64,000 bases of DNA from VAXT01 sp963728535 (GTDB lineage Bacteria; Actinomycetota; Thermoleophilia; Gaiellales; Gaiellaceae): positions 2,480,001 through 2,544,000 of the forward strand of contig CAVSKK010000001.1 of NCBI GenBank assembly GCA_963728535.1, read 5' to 3'. Positions 19,473 to 27,770 of the stretch are shown here, piece after piece. The position numbers and the translations under genes are program-made. The stretch's first letter is position 1. The number at the start of each line of letters is the position of its first letter. The notes beneath the pieces were generated by a model, which was not told the origin of the DNA, did not search any database, and saw only the letters and a list, made by a program, of their open reading frames with translations.

Positions 19473-22391
19473 GTGGCCGATGAGTACTCCGTGCTGATCG
19501 AACAGGCAACCAGCGTGCGCGCACGTCGGGGGACTCGGCGTCCATCCGTCTGCAGGAAGACGCTCGCAACCGCAGGGGTCGTTTTCCTGGCGCTCCTCAC
19601 TTTCCCGCCGCTCGCGAGCGGCGCCGTCACGTGCCTTTTTGCCGGCTCGACCGCGACAGTGGCGATGAGCGCGGCAGGCGACAGCGCCTCGCTTGCTGTG
19701 GGCACCGGGGCGAATGCGGGGCGAATCATGGTGGGTGTCACGGCTTGCGGCGCGGCCACGACGAGTAACACGGACACCATCGTCGTCACAGGCAACACCG
19801 GCGCGGAAGGGCTGACGATCGACCTGAGCGGCGGTGCGTTCGCACCTGGCGCGACAGTCGAAGGGGCCGGCGCGTCGGAGATCGAGTTCACGAGCGACCT
19901 CGGGACCGGTACACAGGATCGCCTGACCGTCACCGGCGGGCCGGGCAACGACAACGTCGTCTTCGGAACACTCGGCGTCAACACGAATAGCGATGACGAT
20001 GCCGACTTGGCGCTGACCGGCGCCGAGCTCGCGACGGTAAGCGCAAGCGACGGTGCCGACACCGTCTCGGGCGCCGGCAATGCGAGCACCGGAGGTCCGT
20101 CGTTGCTCCTGATGACCCTCAACGGCGACAGTGGCGACGACACGCTTTCGGGCGGCTCTGGTGACGACACGGTCACGGGCGGAACCGGGAACAACGTCCT
20201 CGCCGGCGGATCGGGTGACGACACGCTGACCGGCGGTCAGGGCAACGACACGATCACCGGAGGGCCCGGGGGCGACACGCAGACGGGTGGGCTTGGAAAC
20301 GACTTCTTCGACGAGGGCGCGGCCCCGAACGGAACCGACACGATGGCGGGAAGCGGCGGGATCGACACAGTCACGTACGCCGCTCGAGCTACTGAGGTGA
20401 CCGTCACGATGGATGGGGTCTTCGACGACGGCGCGCCCGGCGAGGCCGACAACGTCGCCGCGGACATCGAGAACGCCGTCGGAGGGGCGAGTGACAACAC
20501 GCTCATCGGCAGCGCGAGCGCCAACAACCTCGTCGGGGCGGCCGGAGTCGACACGATCGACGGGGCAGCCGGCGACGACACGCTCACTAGCAGCTCGGGC
20601 GCAGATCGACTGACGGGGGGCGCAGGGAACGACACCGTCTCGTCCGGCGACGGTAGCGACACGATCTTGGAGGGTGCAGGGAACGACTCCCTCGACGCGG
20701 GCGCCGGAAGCGACACACTCGACTACTCCGGAGTCGCCGCGGCCGTCACTCTGACCCTGGCGTCGCCCTTCCCTCAAAACACCGTCGGCGCCGGGACCGA
20801 CACGGTCGTCGCCTTCGAGAACCTCGCCGGAGGGACCGGTGCCGACACGCTGGCCGGCGACGGGAACGCGAACGTCATTTCCGGAAACGCCGGGAACGAC
20901 ACGATCAGCGGCGACGGCGGCGACGACACGATCAGCGGTGACCTGGGCACCGACACACTCGACTACTCCTCGCTCATCGGCGACGTGATCGTCGTCCTGG
21001 CGCCTGCGACGGACACCACGCCGGGCCTCGCCTCGGGCGCAGCTGGCACCGACTCACTCCTCGGTATCGAGAACGTCTCCGGTGGCGCCGGGAACGACTC
21101 CCTTACGGGTGAGCTCGGAGCGAACGCGCTCAGTGGCAACGTGGGAAACGACACGCTCGTCGGCCTGGAAGGCAATGACACACTCGACGGCGGCGCAGGC
21201 TCGGACACACTCGACTACTCCGCTGCCGGAATGGGGGTCACTGTCAACCTGACCACGACCACCGCCCAGAACACGATCGGCGCGGGCAGCGACACGATCG
21301 CCGCCGGCGAAAACGTCATCGGCTCGTCATTCACCGACACGCTTACCGGAAACGGGATCGACAACATCCTTCTCGGCGCCGGCGGCGACGACACCCTCGC
21401 GGGCGGGACCGGGGCCGACACGATCGCGGGTGGAGCGGGAAGCGACACTGCCGATTACACGTCCGTCGGCCTGGGAGTCGCCGTCGACCTTTCCGTCGCT
21501 GGCGCGCAGAGCACCGGCAGTGCAGGTCTCGACGCGCTCACCGAGATCGAAAACCTCACCGGCGGGCCGGGTCGCGATGCTCTCCGCGGCGACGGCGGTG
21601 CCAACATCATCACCGGAGCCGCCGGGAACGACACGCTTACCGGCGGCGGTGGCGACGACCTTCTCGACGGGGGCGCCGGCATCGACGTCGCCGGCTATGC
21701 GGCGGAGACGCTTCCCGTCACGGTCAACCTCACGACCGGGTCAGCGTCGAGCTTGGGGGGCACTGACACCCTGATCGGGTTCGAAAATGCGACCGGAGGA
21801 TTGGGGGCGGACACGTTGACCGGCGACGGTGGCGCGAACGGGCTGGTCGGCGGAGACGGCGATGACTCGCTGCGCGGCTTCGGCGGCGACGACACTCTCT
21901 CCGGTGGGCCCGGCCGCGACAGCCTCGCTGGTTTCGCGGGGAGTGACGCGCTGATCGGGGGCGACGGAAGCGACACCGTCGATTACTCGACCTTCTTCTC
22001 CGCCAATCTCCTAGTCGGCGTGATCGTCGACCTTGCCGGCGGCGCTGCGACGGGAGACGGCGCCGACACGCTCGCCGAGATCGAAAGCGTTCTCGGATCG
22101 GACTTCAACGATCGGCTCTCCGGCGGGAGCAATGCGAACGTCCTGACCGGTGGCCAGGGGAACGACGTGCTCGCCGGCCGAGGCGGCTCCGACAGGCTGA
22201 GCGGCGGTGCCGGCAAGGATGTTCTCACCGGGGGAACCGGGTCCGACGCGCTCTACGGAGGGACTGGACGCGACCGCTTCTTTGCTCGCGATCACAAGCG
22301 CGACATCGTCGAGGGCGGGCCCGGCAGGGATACCGCGCAAGTCGACCGCAGGCGCGACCGCGTGGGCAGCATCAGCAGGCTCCTTTCATAG
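19473..22391 (+). CDS. Large secreted RTX-type (hemolysin-type calcium-binding repeat) protein
   Basis: The frame is open from 19380, but its first part lies in the repeat units, so GTG 19473 (or 19515) is a better start; either leaves a signal peptide TLATAGVVFLALLTFPPLAS. The mature chain of over 900 residues has two N-terminal cysteines (VTCLF, VTACG) and then many nonapeptide repeats of the form GGxGxDxLx, for example GGSGDDTLTGGQGNDTITGG, arranged in about eight blocks separated by spacers containing DTLDYSG and VTVNLT. Such repeats bind calcium and form beta-rolls in secreted or surface proteins, usually of type I secretion in Gram-negatives; here a Sec signal is present instead. No catalytic domain is seen, so it may be structural or adhesive. 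It ends with a basic tail (DRRRDRVGSISR). It is bracketed by the tRNA-derived direct repeats. Confidence 0.85.
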   Translation: MADEYSVLIEQATSVRARRGTRRPSVCRKTLATAGVVFLALLTFPPLASGAVTCLFAGSTATVAMSAAGDSASLAVGTGANAGRIMVGVTACGAATTSNTDTIVVTGNTGAEGLTIDLSGGAFAPGATVEGAGASEIEFTSDLGTGTQDRLTVTGGPGNDNVVFGTLGVNTNSDDDADLALTGAELATVSASDGADTVSGAGNASTGGPSLLLMTLNGDSGDDTLSGGSGDDTVTGGTGNNVLAGGSGDDTLTGGQGNDTITGGPGGDTQTGGLGNDFFDEGAAPNGTDTMAGSGGIDTVTYAARATEVTVTMDGVFDDGAPGEADNVAADIENAVGGASDNTLIGSASANNLVGAAGVDTIDGAAGDDTLTSSSGADRLTGGAGNDTVSSGDGSDTILEGAGNDSLDAGAGSDTLDYSGVAAAVTLTLASPFPQNTVGAGTDTVVAFENLAGGTGADTLAGDGNANVISGNAGNDTISGDGGDDTISGDLGTDTLDYSSLIGDVIVVLAPATDTTPGLASGAAGTDSLLGIENVSGGAGNDSLTGELGANALSGNVGNDTLVGLEGNDTLDGGAGSDTLDYSAAGMGVTVNLTTTTAQNTIGAGSDTIAAGENVIGSSFTDTLTGNGIDNILLGAGGDDTLAGGTGADTIAGGAGSDTADYTSVGLGVAVDLSVAGAQSTGSAGLDALTEIENLTGGPGRDALRGDGGANIITGAAGNDTLTGGGGDDLLDGGAGIDVAGYAAETLPVTVNLTTGSASSLGGTDTLIGFENATGGLGADTLTGDGGANGLVGGDGDDSLRGFGGDDTLSGGPGRDSLAGFAGSDALIGGDGSDTVDYSTFFSANLLVGVIVDLAGGAATGDGADTLAEIESVLGSDFNDRLSGGSNANVLTGGQGNDVLAGRGGSDRLSGGAGKDVLTGGTGSDALYGGTGRDRFFARDHKRDIVEGGPGRDTAQVDRRRDRVGSISRLLS

Positions 22392-22584
22392 GGAGGACCC
22401 TCGCCCGACGAGCACCTCTCCGAGGCAAAGCTTGAGGAGCAAGAGCCGCCCCGGCTCGCATGACGGCGTGCAGCCGGCGCGCAGCCGACCATGTCGTCCC
22501 TAGTCATCTTGTCACTGCTGGTCGCCCAAACTCGCCTCAACATGCGACCTGAGACGACGGCGACGAGCGGAACGACACCGGCCG

Positions 22585-22781
22585 TCACTCGTAATGAAGG
22601 GGTCCGCGGTTCGAATCCGCGCGTCGGCTCTCGCTTCCCTGGCCGGCGCCGCGCTTCGCGCGCCGCCTCGCGCCGCTCAGCCCCCTCCTGCGAGCGGCCC
22701 GTGGGTCCCACCACTGTTCCGCTCGCATACGGGGTCTGAGCGACGCGCCAGGAAACCGAGAGCGGGGAGGCACCGACTCGA
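22585..22781 (+). repeat. Direct repeat, right copy with displaced tRNA-Thr 3' half
   Basis: The first 40 bases repeat the 3' half of tRNA-Thr exactly, from the anticodon stem through the T-arm and acceptor strand, but the 5' half is missing, so this is not a functional tRNA. The next 150 bases match the sequence downstream of the intact tRNA. This is what an attR-like site of a tRNA-targeted insertion looks like. Confidence 0.8.
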
Positions 22782-22906
22782 AGCGCGACTGACGGAGCCG
22801 GACTCTTAAGCCTGCGGCCAACTACGCAGCACCGATCGGCGCCACCCCCGATTGAGTCGGGCGTGCGCGAGCGGATGCTGGTTCTGTCACCAACAAAGGA
22901 GCGATC

Positions 22907-23296
22907 ATGTCGAAGCGAACTGTCGTTTTCACAATCGTCTCGTTCGCGGTGCTGGGCACGCTTGCGCTCGGCGCGCCCGCCCTCGCGAAGGACGGCGACG
23001 TGCTTGTCCGTGGCACCTGCACGGGTAATAGCGCGGCGAAGTTGAAGCTGGGCGAAGAGAACGGCCGGATCGAGGTCGAGATCGAGGTCGACCAGAACCG
23101 GAACCGCGTCGGCTGGACGGTCATCCTGACGCGCGACGGCACACGTGTGGCGAAGCTGACGCGCGTCACTCGGGCCCCGAGCGGCTCGTTCAGCGCAACC
23201 CGAGTGATCGCAAACCCCGCCGGCTCCGACGTCGTCCGGGCGACCGCACGTCGTGTAGGCGAGACCTGCTCGGCGCGGGCGACCTTCCGCGGTTGA
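22907..23296 (+). CDS. Small secreted beta-rich protein, function unknown
   Basis: A 129-residue protein with a clear AAAGGAG ribosome site seven bases before the ATG. Residues 1-27 form a signal peptide (VSFAVLGTLALGAPALA). The mature part contains two cysteines (RGTCTGNSA and GETCSARA) near its ends, likely one disulphide, and alternating charged and hydrophobic strands such as RIEVEIEVDQNRNRVGW and WTVILTRDG. The design suggests a single beta-sandwich domain exported from the cell. I do not recognise the family beyond similarity in layout to small actinobacterial exported proteins. It lies alone, with a 13-bp hairpin just downstream. Confidence 0.75.
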   Translation: MSKRTVVFTIVSFAVLGTLALGAPALAKDGDVLVRGTCTGNSAAKLKLGEENGRIEVEIEVDQNRNRVGWTVILTRDGTRVAKLTRVTRAPSGSFSATRVIANPAGSDVVRATARRVGETCSARATFRG

Positions 23297-23307
23297 GAGC
23301 CCATAGG

Positions 23308-23337
23308 GGCGGAGGTGGGCGTTAGCCCGCCTCCGCC
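23308..23337 (+). terminator. Hairpin terminator candidate
   Basis: GGCGGAGGTGGGC (23308-23320) pairs with GCCCGCCTCCGCC (23325-23337) around GTTA, with one G-T pair, 11 bases past the stop of the small secreted protein. No T-run follows. Confidence 0.7.
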
Positions 23338-23479
23338 GGCCGCCACTCGGAGTCGATCGTTGGGCGAGACGGGCCGCGATACGGAATTCCCCGCAAGCGC
23401 GTCAGTGCAGCCCCCGATGCCGCGTCCTGCGAGCCGGCGGACACTGGGTGCACCGCACCCAAAACGTAGGAGGCACCTG

Positions 23480-24574
23480 ATGAAGGCACTCGTGTACCAC
23501 GGCCCTGGCCAGAAAGCATGGGAGACCGTGCCTGACCCGGTTATCCAAGAGCCGACGGACGTGATCGTCCGCATCGACTCTTCCACGATTTGCGGCACCG
23601 ACCTGCACATCCTCAAGGGCGACGTGCCCGCGGTGAAGCCGGGGACGATCCTCGGCCACGAGGCGGTCGGGACGATCACCGAGCTTGGCGCAGCGGTGAC
23701 GACGCTTGCCGTCGGCGACCGCGTGCTGGTCTCCTGCATCACCTCGTGCGGGCGCTGCAGCTACTGCCGCGAGGGTCACTACGGCCAGTGCACCGGCGGC
23801 GGCGGCTGGATCTTCGGCCATCTGATCGACGGCCTTCAGGCTGAGTTCGCCCGCATCCCGTTCGCGGAGACCTCGGTCTACAAGGTCCCCGACGAGCTGA
23901 AGGACGAGGAGGTGCTGTTCCTCGCAGACATCCTCCCGACCGCCTACGAGGTCGGCGTCCTCAACGGCAAGGTCGAGCCGGGAGACACGATCGCGATCGT
24001 CGGCGCCGGCCCCATCGGCCTGGCCGCGATCATGACCGCCCGCCTGCGAAGCCCGGCAAAGATCATCGCGATCGACCTCGACGACGGGAGGCTCGCACGC
24101 GCGCTCGACTTCGGCGCTGACGTGGTGATCAACAACGGCGCCGAGGATGCGCTCGCCCGCGTCATGGAGCTCACGGGCGGTCGCGGTGTCGACACGGCGA
24201 TCGAGGCTGTCGGCGTCCCCGACACGTTCGAGCTCTGCACCGAGCTGATCCGCGCCGGCGGCCGGGTCGCCAACGTCGGAGTTCACGGCTGCTCGGTCAC
24301 GCTGCACCTGGAGAAGCTATGGATCCGCAATGTGGCGATCACGACCGGGCTCGTGGACACCTTCACGACCCCGCGCCTGCTCCAGCTGATCGAGGGCGGC
24401 CGGCTCGACGCCACACCGTTCGCGACTCACCGGTTCCAGCTCGACGAGACGATGCAGGCCTACGACGTCTTCGGCGACGCCGCGAAGACGCAGGCGCTGA
24501 AAGTCGTGCTCTCGGGATTGCCGGTGGAGCCCGTCCTGCCGACAGCGGAGACGCCGGCGGCCGCGCACGCCTAG
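23480..24574 (+). CDS. Zinc-dependent alcohol dehydrogenase (MDR family)
   Basis: ATG 23480 follows AGGAGG by six bases; upstream extension in the same frame is non-coding. The 364-residue protein begins MKALVYHGPGQKAWETVPDP. It has catalytic zinc ligands in CGTDLHI and GHEAVG, four structural-zinc cysteines in CGRCSYCREGHYGQC, and the NAD loop GAGPIGLAA followed by an acidic DLDD that favours NAD. Family members oxidise short alcohols or act as class III-like dehydrogenases; the GGGWIFGHLIDGLQAEF segment is typical of a common bacterial subgroup annotated as zinc-dependent alcohol dehydrogenases. A 7-bp hairpin (TGGGTGC/GCACCCA, 23445-23461) sits just before the ribosome site and might modulate translation. 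A 12-bp terminator hairpin follows the gene. Confidence 0.92.
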   Translation: MKALVYHGPGQKAWETVPDPVIQEPTDVIVRIDSSTICGTDLHILKGDVPAVKPGTILGHEAVGTITELGAAVTTLAVGDRVLVSCITSCGRCSYCREGHYGQCTGGGGWIFGHLIDGLQAEFARIPFAETSVYKVPDELKDEEVLFLADILPTAYEVGVLNGKVEPGDTIAIVGAGPIGLAAIMTARLRSPAKIIAIDLDDGRLARALDFGADVVINNGAEDALARVMELTGGRGVDTAIEAVGVPDTFELCTELIRAGGRVANVGVHGCSVTLHLEKLWIRNVAITTGLVDTFTTPRLLQLIEGGRLDATPFATHRFQLDETMQAYDVFGDAAKTQALKVVLSGLPVEPVLPTAETPAAAHA

Positions 24575-24584
24575 CGCTTCGAAG

Positions 24585-24619
24585 GCGGGAGGGGTCCGGT
24601 GAGAGCCGACCCCTCCCGC
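24585..24619 (+). terminator. Hairpin terminator candidate after the alcohol dehydrogenase
   Basis: GCGGGAGGGGTC (24585-24596) pairs exactly with GACCCCTCCCGC (24608-24619) around an 11-base loop, about 10 bases beyond the stop. Confidence 0.75.
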
Positions 24620-24695
24620 TACACGATGTCGGTTCCCGGTGCTCGTGGCCGCGATGCGTCGCAACCCTCTACGTCGCTCCGCGACTAGACAGCGT

Positions 24696-25178
24696 TCACT
24701 TGAAGAACCCGCGGCCTGCGTTCGCGCCGATCTCCCGCATCCACCACGTGTCTCCAACGCTCTCGAACTCGACCACCTCACCGTTTGAGAACCGGGCCGC
24801 CGCTAGGCGGCCCTTGAAGAAGATCTCCCGGACGCTGGCCTCCTTGAACGACCTCCGAAACTCCGAAGTGGGCGGTGTGCAATTCCTGATCTTGCGCCGA
24901 CCGACCCGTTCGCAGGCGATCCGCTCGCACAGAGGCTGAATCATGTGGTTGCAGGAGTCCTCGCCGCGGGCGAAGAGCACAGCCCACCGGCTGCCGACCC
25001 GCTCGATCTCCTGTTTCGGGGCAAGCGGAGGTGTGAAGCGCGTCGCCGGTTCCCTCGGCGGCGGCGCGGATCTCGTCGACGAAGCTCGTCCCGACCGCAG
25101 GCCGTCCGCAACGGCCAACACAGCAACGATGGAGACGGCAGCCGCGACGAGCCAGTTCAGAGGCGCCCTTCGCCGCAC
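24696..25178 (-). CDS. Membrane-anchored exported protein, function unknown
   Basis: A 160-residue protein starting at GTG. A basic N terminus (RRRAPLNW) precedes one hydrophobic helix (LVAAAVSIVAVLAVADGL), then a Pro/Arg-rich spacer to about residue 50. The exported domain contains four cysteines (DSCNHM, PLCERIACERV, RNCTPP) and a sheet-forming C-terminal half (GEVVEFESVGDTWWMREIG). The size and the helix-then-sheet order recall SnoaL/NTF2-like small domains, but the match is weak. TATCGT lies seven bases before the GTG, so the message may be leaderless. Confidence 0.65.
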   Translation of the reverse strand: MRRRAPLNWLVAAAVSIVAVLAVADGLRSGRASSTRSAPPPREPATRFTPPLAPKQEIERVGSRWAVLFARGEDSCNHMIQPLCERIACERVGRRKIRNCTPPTSEFRRSFKEASVREIFFKGRLAAARFSNGEVVEFESVGDTWWMREIGANAGRGFFK

Positions 25179-25232
25179 GTCACAGACGATACAACGATGA
25201 GGGCCCGGTGATCTGTCTCAGGGCTTTCGGTC

Positions 25233-25907
25233 CTACGGGGTGAACAGTTTCCAGCGCCCCTCGGAGACGACTTCGACGGCACCATCGGTCACCTTGATGG
25301 CGGTCTGATCGTCAATCGCATACGCCGGACCTGAGATGTCGGCCGCCCAGCTCTCTGCGTTGGCCATGGTGTTCTCCGGCAAGTCCTCGTGATCCACGTG
25401 CGGGAAGATCGAGAAGTCGACGATGCCCAGCGCGCTGTCGCCACCGCCGGGCGGCTTCCACCCGACGAAGTCCTCCCCGATTCGGGGGGTCATCACCATG
25501 CTCCCACCGCTCAGCCCTACCCAGACCGTCTCGCGAAGCGACGGCATGAGATCCGCCAGCCCGGACTGTCGCATCCAGTGGCATAGGTACAAGGCATCGC
25601 CGCCTGCGACCAGCAGGACGTCAGTCTCTCGGACCAAGGGAACCCAGCGTTCTTCGTCGATGCTGGGCAGCGCGGTCAGCTCCAGCACTCCCAAGGACTT
25701 CCAACCCAGCTCGCACATGGGGCAGTTGGGCTCTCGTCCGCTGATGAACCGCCATGCCCCCGCGCCAGGGCCCACCATGGGGTGCCCATACATCGCGGTC
25801 GGAATGCAGAGGGCGCTGGAGTCGGCGATCGGTTTGCCCAGGAAGTCGACCAGCGCGTCGCGGATGCTCGTGTTCTTGATGCCGGCGGACGTGAGAAGAA
25901 ACCTCAT
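25233..25907 (-). CDS. Peptidase E-like (family S51) serine peptidase, class I glutamine-amidotransferase fold
   Basis: A 224-residue protein with GGGAGGC before its ATG. It shows LLVAGGDALYLCHWMR, then VWVGLSGGSMVMTPR, where Ser in the GxSxGS-like nucleophile elbow replaces the Cys of amidotransferases, and FPHVDHEDLPENTM near a catalytic His. PGAGAWRF and CPMCELGWKSL are subgroup features. S51 enzymes hydrolyse Asp-X dipeptides or cyanophycin fragments in the cytoplasm. It is alone, divergent from the DHFR-like gene. Confidence 0.82.
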   Translation of the reverse strand: MRFLLTSAGIKNTSIRDALVDFLGKPIADSSALCIPTAMYGHPMVGPGAGAWRFISGREPNCPMCELGWKSLGVLELTALPSIDEERWVPLVRETDVLLVAGGDALYLCHWMRQSGLADLMPSLRETVWVGLSGGSMVMTPRIGEDFVGWKPPGGGDSALGIVDFSIFPHVDHEDLPENTMANAESWAADISGPAYAIDDQTAIKVTDGAVEVVSEGRWKLFTP

Positions 25908-26066
25908 GCTGCCTCCCTGGGTCAGTCATTGCGGATCCGTACGCGGTAGAGACGCGCAGACCATCAAAAACTCATCGGCTCCTGCCGAATCCAGACCGAT
26001 GAGATCCGAGCCTCTGTGCGGTCGTAACGAGCAAGACCACCACGAGAGAAAGGACGAACCTGCGCC

Positions 26067-26669
26067 ATGACCAAGGTTGTCGCACTCATGTCGATGTCTC
26101 TCGACGGGTACGTCGCCGACGCGAACGACGGTGTCGAAGAGGTTTTCGACTGGTACGGCTCGGGCGACGTCGAGGTCTCCACAGCGGGCATGAAGTCATC
26201 GGGCATGACGTTCCACGTCTCGGCGCCGAGCGCGGGCCACCTGAGGGGCTTGATTGCTGAGGTCGGCGCCATGCTCACCGGTCGGCGCACGTTCGAGCGC
26301 GCCGACGGCTGGGGCGGCCGGCACCCGTGGGAGATTCCCGCTTTCGTCGTCACCCACCAGGTGCCCGACGGCTGGCCACGCCCCGGCTCGACAGTCGAGT
26401 TCGTCACCGACGGCATCGAAAGCGCCGTTGCTCGAGCGAAAGCGGCTGCCGACCCGAAGTCCGTGGGAGTGCACGGCGCCCAGACGATCCAGCAGTGCCT
26501 GGACGCCGGGATGCTCGACGAGATCCACATCGATCTGGCTGCCGTGTTGCTAGGTGGAGGTGTGCGGCTGTTCGACCACCTCGCGAACACACCGGCCGTC
26601 CTCGGGAATCCAACGGTCGTCACCGGTGTGGGTGTCACGCATCTGCGCTATCCCGTGCACACGTCGTAG
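26067..26669 (+). CDS. Dihydrofolate reductase / RibD C-terminal-like family protein
   Basis: A 200-residue protein beginning VVALMSMSLDGYVADANDG, the typical first strand and 'SLDG' turn of RibD_C/DHFR-like reductases. Further landmarks are AMLTGRRTFERADGW, PAFVVTHQVPDGWPR, VGVHGAQTIQQCLDAGMLDEI and IDLAAVLLGGGVRLFDHL. Members bind NADPH and reduce pteridine-like substrates; the specific reaction is unknown for this stand-alone group. Ribosome site is weak (AAAGGA well upstream). It may be cotranscribed with the cupin/TPR gene 56 bases downstream. Confidence 0.85.
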   Translation: MTKVVALMSMSLDGYVADANDGVEEVFDWYGSGDVEVSTAGMKSSGMTFHVSAPSAGHLRGLIAEVGAMLTGRRTFERADGWGGRHPWEIPAFVVTHQVPDGWPRPGSTVEFVTDGIESAVARAKAAADPKSVGVHGAQTIQQCLDAGMLDEIHIDLAAVLLGGGVRLFDHLANTPAVLGNPTVVTGVGVTHLRYPVHTS

Positions 26670-26725
26670 ATCCGATCCTTCCCAGTGGTTCCCGTGATCA
26701 CCGCTCAGGTTTGCAATTCTGCACC

Positions 26726-27367
26726 GTGCCCGGTTACCGGATCGCGCATCTGAGTCAGCTCGAGCGGATCCCGCTCGACCATGGCGTCTGGCGCCCGATT
26801 CGCCGGCCGCTCGCGATCACTGGATTCGCCGTCAACGCCTACAGCGCCGAGGCGGGCGAGTCTGTCATCGAGCCTCATGACGAGACCAGCGCAGGCTCCG
26901 GCGCTCACCAGGAGCTGTACCTGGTCGCTTCCGGAGCTGCCACGTTCACCGTCGCCGGGGAGACCGTTGAAGCCCCCGCGGAAACACTGGTCGCGATCGA
27001 GCCCGGGGTCATGCGAGAGGCCGTCGCGACCGCCGACGGAACGACCGTCCTGGTGATCGGCGGGCGCCCTGACTCGGCGCTGCCGCCATCGCCGTTCGAG
27101 TACTGGTATTCGGCTCTGCCCGCCGAGCGCGCCGGTGACCTCGAACGAGCCCACGCGATCGTCGCCGAAGGGCTCGAGCAATGGCCCGGGCACGGGATCA
27201 TCCACTACGCTCTCGGTTCCCTCTGCGCGCGCATGGGGCGTCGGGACGAGGCGCTCACGCACCTCCGGATCGCCTTCGCGGAGGACCCACGGACGCGTGA
27301 GTGGGCTGCGGACGATGACGAGCTCGACGCGGTCCGCGACGCCCTCCCCGGCCTCCTCGGCGATTAG
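26726..27367 (+). CDS. Cupin domain protein with TPR-like C-terminal helices
   Basis: The open frame extends upstream, but GTG 26726 begins a sensible protein (PGYRIAHLSQLERIPLDHG) of 213 residues. Residues about 40-110 form a cupin barrel: HDETSAGSGAHQELYLVASG, AATFTVAGETVEAPAETLV, AIEPGVMREAVA. The metal ligands are partial (H and E present), so activity is doubtful. Residues about 130-200 contain helices (AERAGDLERAHAIVAEGLEQ, GIIHYALGSLCARMGRRDEA) that match a tetratricopeptide pair. The combination suggests a small-molecule sensor or stabilising protein rather than an enzyme. Confidence 0.75.
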   Translation: MPGYRIAHLSQLERIPLDHGVWRPIRRPLAITGFAVNAYSAEAGESVIEPHDETSAGSGAHQELYLVASGAATFTVAGETVEAPAETLVAIEPGVMREAVATADGTTVLVIGGRPDSALPPSPFEYWYSALPAERAGDLERAHAIVAEGLEQWPGHGIIHYALGSLCARMGRRDEALTHLRIAFAEDPRTREWAADDDELDAVRDALPGLLGD

Positions 27368-27447
27368 ACCGGCTCCGCTACCTCATCGCGAATAGTTTTC
27401 GGCGGCGGGGGAAATCGAAGTCAGAACCCACTTTCCGGGAGGACAGG

Positions 27448-27756
27448 ATGCCGCAGAAGTCGACGCTATTTGTTTGCCACGGAGACGACGGTGGGCCACG
27501 GTTCCACCCGTGTCGGCGCGTTCAGGAAGCGCTCCGAGGTGCAGGGATCGAGTACGAGAAGGTCATCGCCGCACACGGCCATCCGTTGCCTTTCCTGCGC
27601 AAAGGCTCACGCGATCAGCTCTTCGAGGCGACCGGGACGAGAAAGCTCCCGACGCTCAAGCTCCCCGACGGCAGGATCATCAGCCACTCTCGGGCGATCC
27701 TGGCTTGGGTGGACGAACAGTCGAAGCTAGGCAACGCAACGAAGCGGGCCGCGTGA
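27448..27756 (+). CDS. Glutathione S-transferase N-terminal-type (thioredoxin-fold) protein
   Basis: A 102-residue single domain with GGGAGGACAGG before the ATG. It starts STLFVCHGDDGGPRFHPCRR, in which Cys pairs at a glutaredoxin-like active-site position are spaced further apart than CxxC, and continues with RKLPTLKLPDGRIISHSRAI, the cis-Pro and Ser-Arg-Ala-Ile motif that binds the gamma-glutamyl group in GST/glutaredoxin folds. Length equals the N-terminal GST domain alone; the helical C-terminal domain is missing. In actinobacteria mycothiol replaces glutathione, so the true thiol partner is uncertain. Confidence 0.75.
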   Translation: MPQKSTLFVCHGDDGGPRFHPCRRVQEALRGAGIEYEKVIAAHGHPLPFLRKGSRDQLFEATGTRKLPTLKLPDGRIISHSRAILAWVDEQSKLGNATKRAA

Positions 27757-27770
27757 GCGGACGAGCCTGG

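Noticed and set aside
20100..22380. Short tandem DNA repeats in the RTX gene as a mobile or phase-variable array
   Set aside because: The periodicity follows from the GGxGxDxLx protein repeats; DNA copies are too diverged for slipped-strand variation to be likely.
22585..22625. Second tRNA-Thr gene
   Set aside because: Only the 3' half is present; D-arm and 5' acceptor strand are missing, so it cannot fold as a tRNA.
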